Below the pieces are notes generated by a model. It was not told the origin of the DNA. It made no database searches and worked only from the letters and a program-made list of their open reading frames with translations. A DNA stretch of 64,000 nt from Stratiolaelaps scimitus (taxonomy: Eukaryota > Arthropoda > Arachnida > Mesostigmata > Laelapidae). Numbering within the stretch: the stretch's first letter is position 1; every line of letters starts with the position of its first letter. Shown in pieces: positions 60,203 through 64,000 of this stretch. The translations under genes and the position numbers were made by a program. Where the stretch lies: positions 744,001-808,000 of the forward strand of contig JABWDB010000007.1 of NCBI GenBank assembly GCA_019614645.1, written 5' to 3'.

Positions 60203-63200
60203 GTATACATATATAAATAGATATAGTATATATATATATATATATATATATACGTCATGCATTGCCTGATAGAGTTTGATATGTTGGTTGACTAATATTG
60301 TTGATTCGTTCCCGTTGATCCTCGTTGATTCAATTGAGGTGTGTCCATGAATCAAGCATGTCGACGTCTCTGACAAAAAGAGTGGCCTGCTTATAATAAT
60401 AATCAGGTCCAATTAATCACCCTATAGAAGAAAAACATAATGATGATAAATACCGAATGAAAATGAAATGTATTATCGCCAGCTCAAATGAGCATAGCAC
60501 ATGTAAATGGGTTAATTGATGCTCGAGATCAAATCGGCATATGTATCACAGGGAACAGCAGAGTACATATATGTATATATAGGTGTTGTCAGTCATTGTG
60601 TTTGACTTCGTCCGCATTTCGTAACCATCACGCGGGCCATTCGAGCTCATCACCGGCAAACAATTCAAGCCGCTTGCGTGATCCCAACAATCTCAGCAGA
60701 GCTCTCGTATCAACGCCTACGCATGCAGTCGACCCTGACGCGATGTTATCATCGGAACAGCCCCGTAGTTGCGCCTTTACTGCGGCTCACCCACTGACTA
60801 TAGTACACCAAAAAGGGGTACGAAGAGCCGGCAGCATTCGGCTGCCGCGACCTCTCTGATTTATAGAACTGGGATCGTCGTGTAAATGTATCACGGTGGG
60901 CCGAGTGAGAGTGAGAGAGAGATAGAGATGTACTGTTGTGAATTGGCTACGCCGCGCTGTTTTCGACAAATGACAACGTGGGCGATTCGTTTGGAAAATG
61001 TGAAATCACTTTAGCTTACTGAAGTTTAACATCAAACGTCTAACTCGTATTGAGTTCGTCGGCTGATTATTTGTGTGCGTTTGCAGAGGTGCGGTAATGA
61101 GAACAGAATTTGATCGGAAACAGCCCTGGCCCTCTCCGAACAATAGTTTTACGAATAGCCTTGTCGACGTGGCATTGAGCTGCCGATACAGTGAGGGGTT
61201 GGCTCACGTTGTAAGCTGCCTCGATAAACTAAATAAGCGGGTCATTGCTCCTGCCCTGATAAGGATATGATATAGTTGGGGGCTTAGTTCTTCAGTTGAG
61301 CGTTAGTGTTCGCTCTAGTTGAACTAGTCACTGCCTATGGCAAGAAGATGCTTGTCTTACAGGTTATACTAGTAGCAAACGGATGCGTGTTACTGGTTGA
61401 CTTGAGTGTACCTAGCATTGTATGTAGATTGAGAAAAGAGATCGCCCGTATTGTATATGTATTACAGTATATTTATAGTTTACCCTTATCCGAGAACACA
61501 AGCTGTGTAGTTGCTTGCAAAACGGAAACTGTGGCCACCAGATTGACTTACGGACATTGTATTAATGCGGAGCAAAACTGGCTTCACCATAAGAAGTGGG
61601 TTCACAGTCAGGAGGCATGCAGAGTAGGTTCATACAGATGCTGCTACAACTGTAAGCTTACCGTTTTGTTGTTGTGTACCTATAGAAGATGTAGCAGTAG
61701 ATATACACGCGGATTTGTTATCTGATCAGTGTATCGTTGTCCAAAATGTGCGGCCGAGCTAGGACTGTGGGTGGAACTGAAAACAAACATTTTCAAAACG
61801 AACCTCATAGCTTTGCCTCCATGTTTTCACCGGATCATGTATAATCCATGTAGCTAAATGCAGGCATTGACGCTCCGAGGGGTACTAAAGGAATCAATTT
61901 CATTGGTTTCGGACTAATAGGAAATCTGCTCAATCTGATATTGTGCCAATTGATACATGATGCTATAGGGAGGTGATTCAGCATGGTGATGCAGGTGCCA
62001 GGCTAAACCCTCATCTTGCGCAATCTGCCACGAGACTCGCATATCATCTATCATTTCTCATTGACAGCGTAGAAGAGTCATATTAATAATAATTGTTGAC
62101 TGACATTAAGTGTAGTATCATTTTTATATTTTGACTATGCTTTGAGAAACCAGTACAGACAGGTAGCCCATATGGAGGTGTACAGAATGTCATATTTGGC
62201 ACAGCGCACCCTATTTAATTAGGCTGCAAAATGTATGTTCTCAATACGGCGCAATTTCGGATTAATGACGATGCGGGCTGTCGGTAGCACAAAACAATTT
62301 TGGCCGATCCCTTGACAAACATCTGCTGTATGTCAGATTGACCACCGAACCGTCTGGGAGGAGTCCTCGTTAGGGTATATATATATATATACCCTCTTTT
62401 GTAGAAAGGAACTCCCTCGACCACACAGCACACACTCGGGAGCAATTGCTAAGCAGATTTTCCTGACCGATTGTGTTGGGGATTAGTTAAACGTGAAGTT
62501 GGTTTACATCGCTCAAGTTGCCCTATGTGCCACGGCGTTTGTCATTGTTTTTCAAGTATTTTTTCAACAATGAACAATATATTGCAACCGAATATAGAAC
62601 TACCACAACAATAGGTTATACGACCCTGTCGAGTCACTAGCTAAGTGTATTAAAATGGCGAAAATAAGGACGATTAGGCCTTAACCAATTGAAGTTCGCA
62701 GACTCTGCTGCAGGATAAGCCGTTGTCGGCTAATATGTATATGCAGGATAATTTACGAGTCTCTATACTGTTGTTGGCCTGCTCCTACTGAAACAAATCT
62801 ATGCGCATTTTTACTGATCAGCTTTTGGCTTCTTGTTGAAGCTGGTAGTTGAATAATTTGAAGGCTGGATTACTAACACAGGCAGAGTATTCAGAATACA
62901 TGTTGTCGATGTGACACAAACTGTTTTAAACTTGGCAGGTCATTGCGAGACTCTCCATCGAAGAAAGGCTTACCTAAAGGCAATGTCCTATTGTGTCGAA
63001 TAGAGAATCGAGAACGTCTGCGGGACACGTGCAGCAGTCTCACTTTGTTCAAATCAGAGGGATGATGTATATATATATATATATATATTATATATATGCG
63101 CTATTAGGAAATATCATTGACTTTTGCCAAGAAATTCGTTTCAAAAAGCCACCATGAAAACGACACATCCTAAACAACGCCACCGCTGCCCAACAAGCGT

Positions 63201-64000
63201 CTAGACTGGAGGTGATTGAGACCAGGGTGGACCCCATAAGGACGACGCATATGGGTATTGAATACTCGTATTGAGAGCTAACGTGTACAATTGGCCGACA
63301 CGGAATCGCTGACCTAAAGATCTATTTCGAACACTATGACGCAGCCGTGTTCGAACCTTCGTTGAGAATATTTGTTGGGAAAAATTTCCGACCCAACCTG
63401 TGTCTGTAACGGGAAGGGTGTGGGACAGGATTGTCGATTCGCAGGAAACGCTTTTTCTAGACAGAGCGAGTCGCTGAGTGCATTTTTCCCCCTCTATCTC
63501 TCACTGTTATTATCGAGAAAGTCAAGCAGACTCGCTTCAAAAACAACCTTTTGAACAGATAGGCCACCGAGCTTGTATGTGACTCGCGTGGTTCATCTGC
63601 GTGAACGACTGTATCCAGACCTCGACAGAGATCTGTTTACAGGATCTCAATTGGTAGGTGACGTTCATTTGATTAATGCGGATTAATTGATTCAACAAAG
63701 AACTACTGCATTCATTGGATATGGCTCCCTTCAAGACAGTACGGATCTCGTGATATTTATCTTTCAATATTTATTCAAATATACAATAATTAGGAATTAT
63801 TTTTGTATCTCGTGGTACCATACAATGACTGAATATAAATAGATATATATATATATATACGGGCGTATATTGTGTATATTGTCAAGTATTTTGACACCAA
63901 ATCAAAGTATGTATTATGTATGTTTTATATATTTACATGATACGATATTTTTCTTTGTTATTATCGTTGCTATCGAATTACTGTTATGATTATTATTTGT
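60203..64000 (+). other. Start of SDR intron 1 (or downstream DNA), no exon found
   Basis: No reading frame with the expected TGxxxGIG continuation or other SDR motifs was found on the plus strand. The stretch is AT-rich with TA runs at about 60226-60253, 62376-62392, 63067-63090 and 63843-63859. Short ORFs here have no support. Confidence 0.5.

Noticed and set aside
1..64000. CRISPR arrays, bacterial operons, phage or defence islands
   Set aside because: No regularly spaced repeat array, ribosome-binding-site-driven gene runs or prokaryotic genes are present; the window is intron-bearing eukaryotic DNA.

Overview
The window is eukaryotic nuclear DNA. Genes are split by GT-AG introns, coding exons are short, AT microsatellites are everywhere, and one tRNA has internal A and B boxes. 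The recognisable proteins (Jagunal, a MADF-domain protein, a retinol-dehydrogenase-like SDR) fit an arthropod. A chelicerate or mite is a plausible but unproven guess. No bacterial or phage-like system is present.

Layout. At 1-656 two candidate exons of an unrecognised minus-strand gene run off the left edge. From 3394 to 14506 lies a complete plus-strand jagunal gene of five coding exons (190 aa), reassembled here from exon sequences and matching splice phases. Its introns hold a long near-perfect inverted repeat, a 17-bp tandem repeat and decayed transposon pieces, including a tail fragment of a non-LTR retrotransposon. At 16171-16242 is a minus-strand tRNA-Arg(CCT). From about 17.4 to 26.9 kb several exon-like blocks on the minus strand may form one gene; this is tentative.

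From about 19.3 to 47.5 kb runs a belt rich in GC and trinucleotide repeats. Its many long ORFs, on both strands, look like composition artefacts. Inside it, at 37176, begins a five-exon plus-strand gene for a 735-aa nuclear protein. It carries a clear MADF domain and a probable second divergent one; its 11.2-kb first intron crosses the rest of the belt and it ends at 52923. Downstream, at 54974-56318, is a 5'-truncated, mutated non-LTR retrotransposon (end of the RT, CCHC knuckle, probable restriction-like endonuclease) flanked by an identical 12-bp repeat that looks like its target-site duplication. At 60031-60202 is the first coding exon of a membrane-anchored SDR whose remaining exons lie beyond the right edge.

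The genes do not form a pathway: an ER membrane protein, a DNA-binding regulator, a tRNA and an oxidoreductase are simply neighbours. The most interesting non-genic items are the 67-bp-arm hairpin in jagunal intron 2, the retrotransposon with its duplication, and the GC belt over the MADF gene's promoter and first intron.
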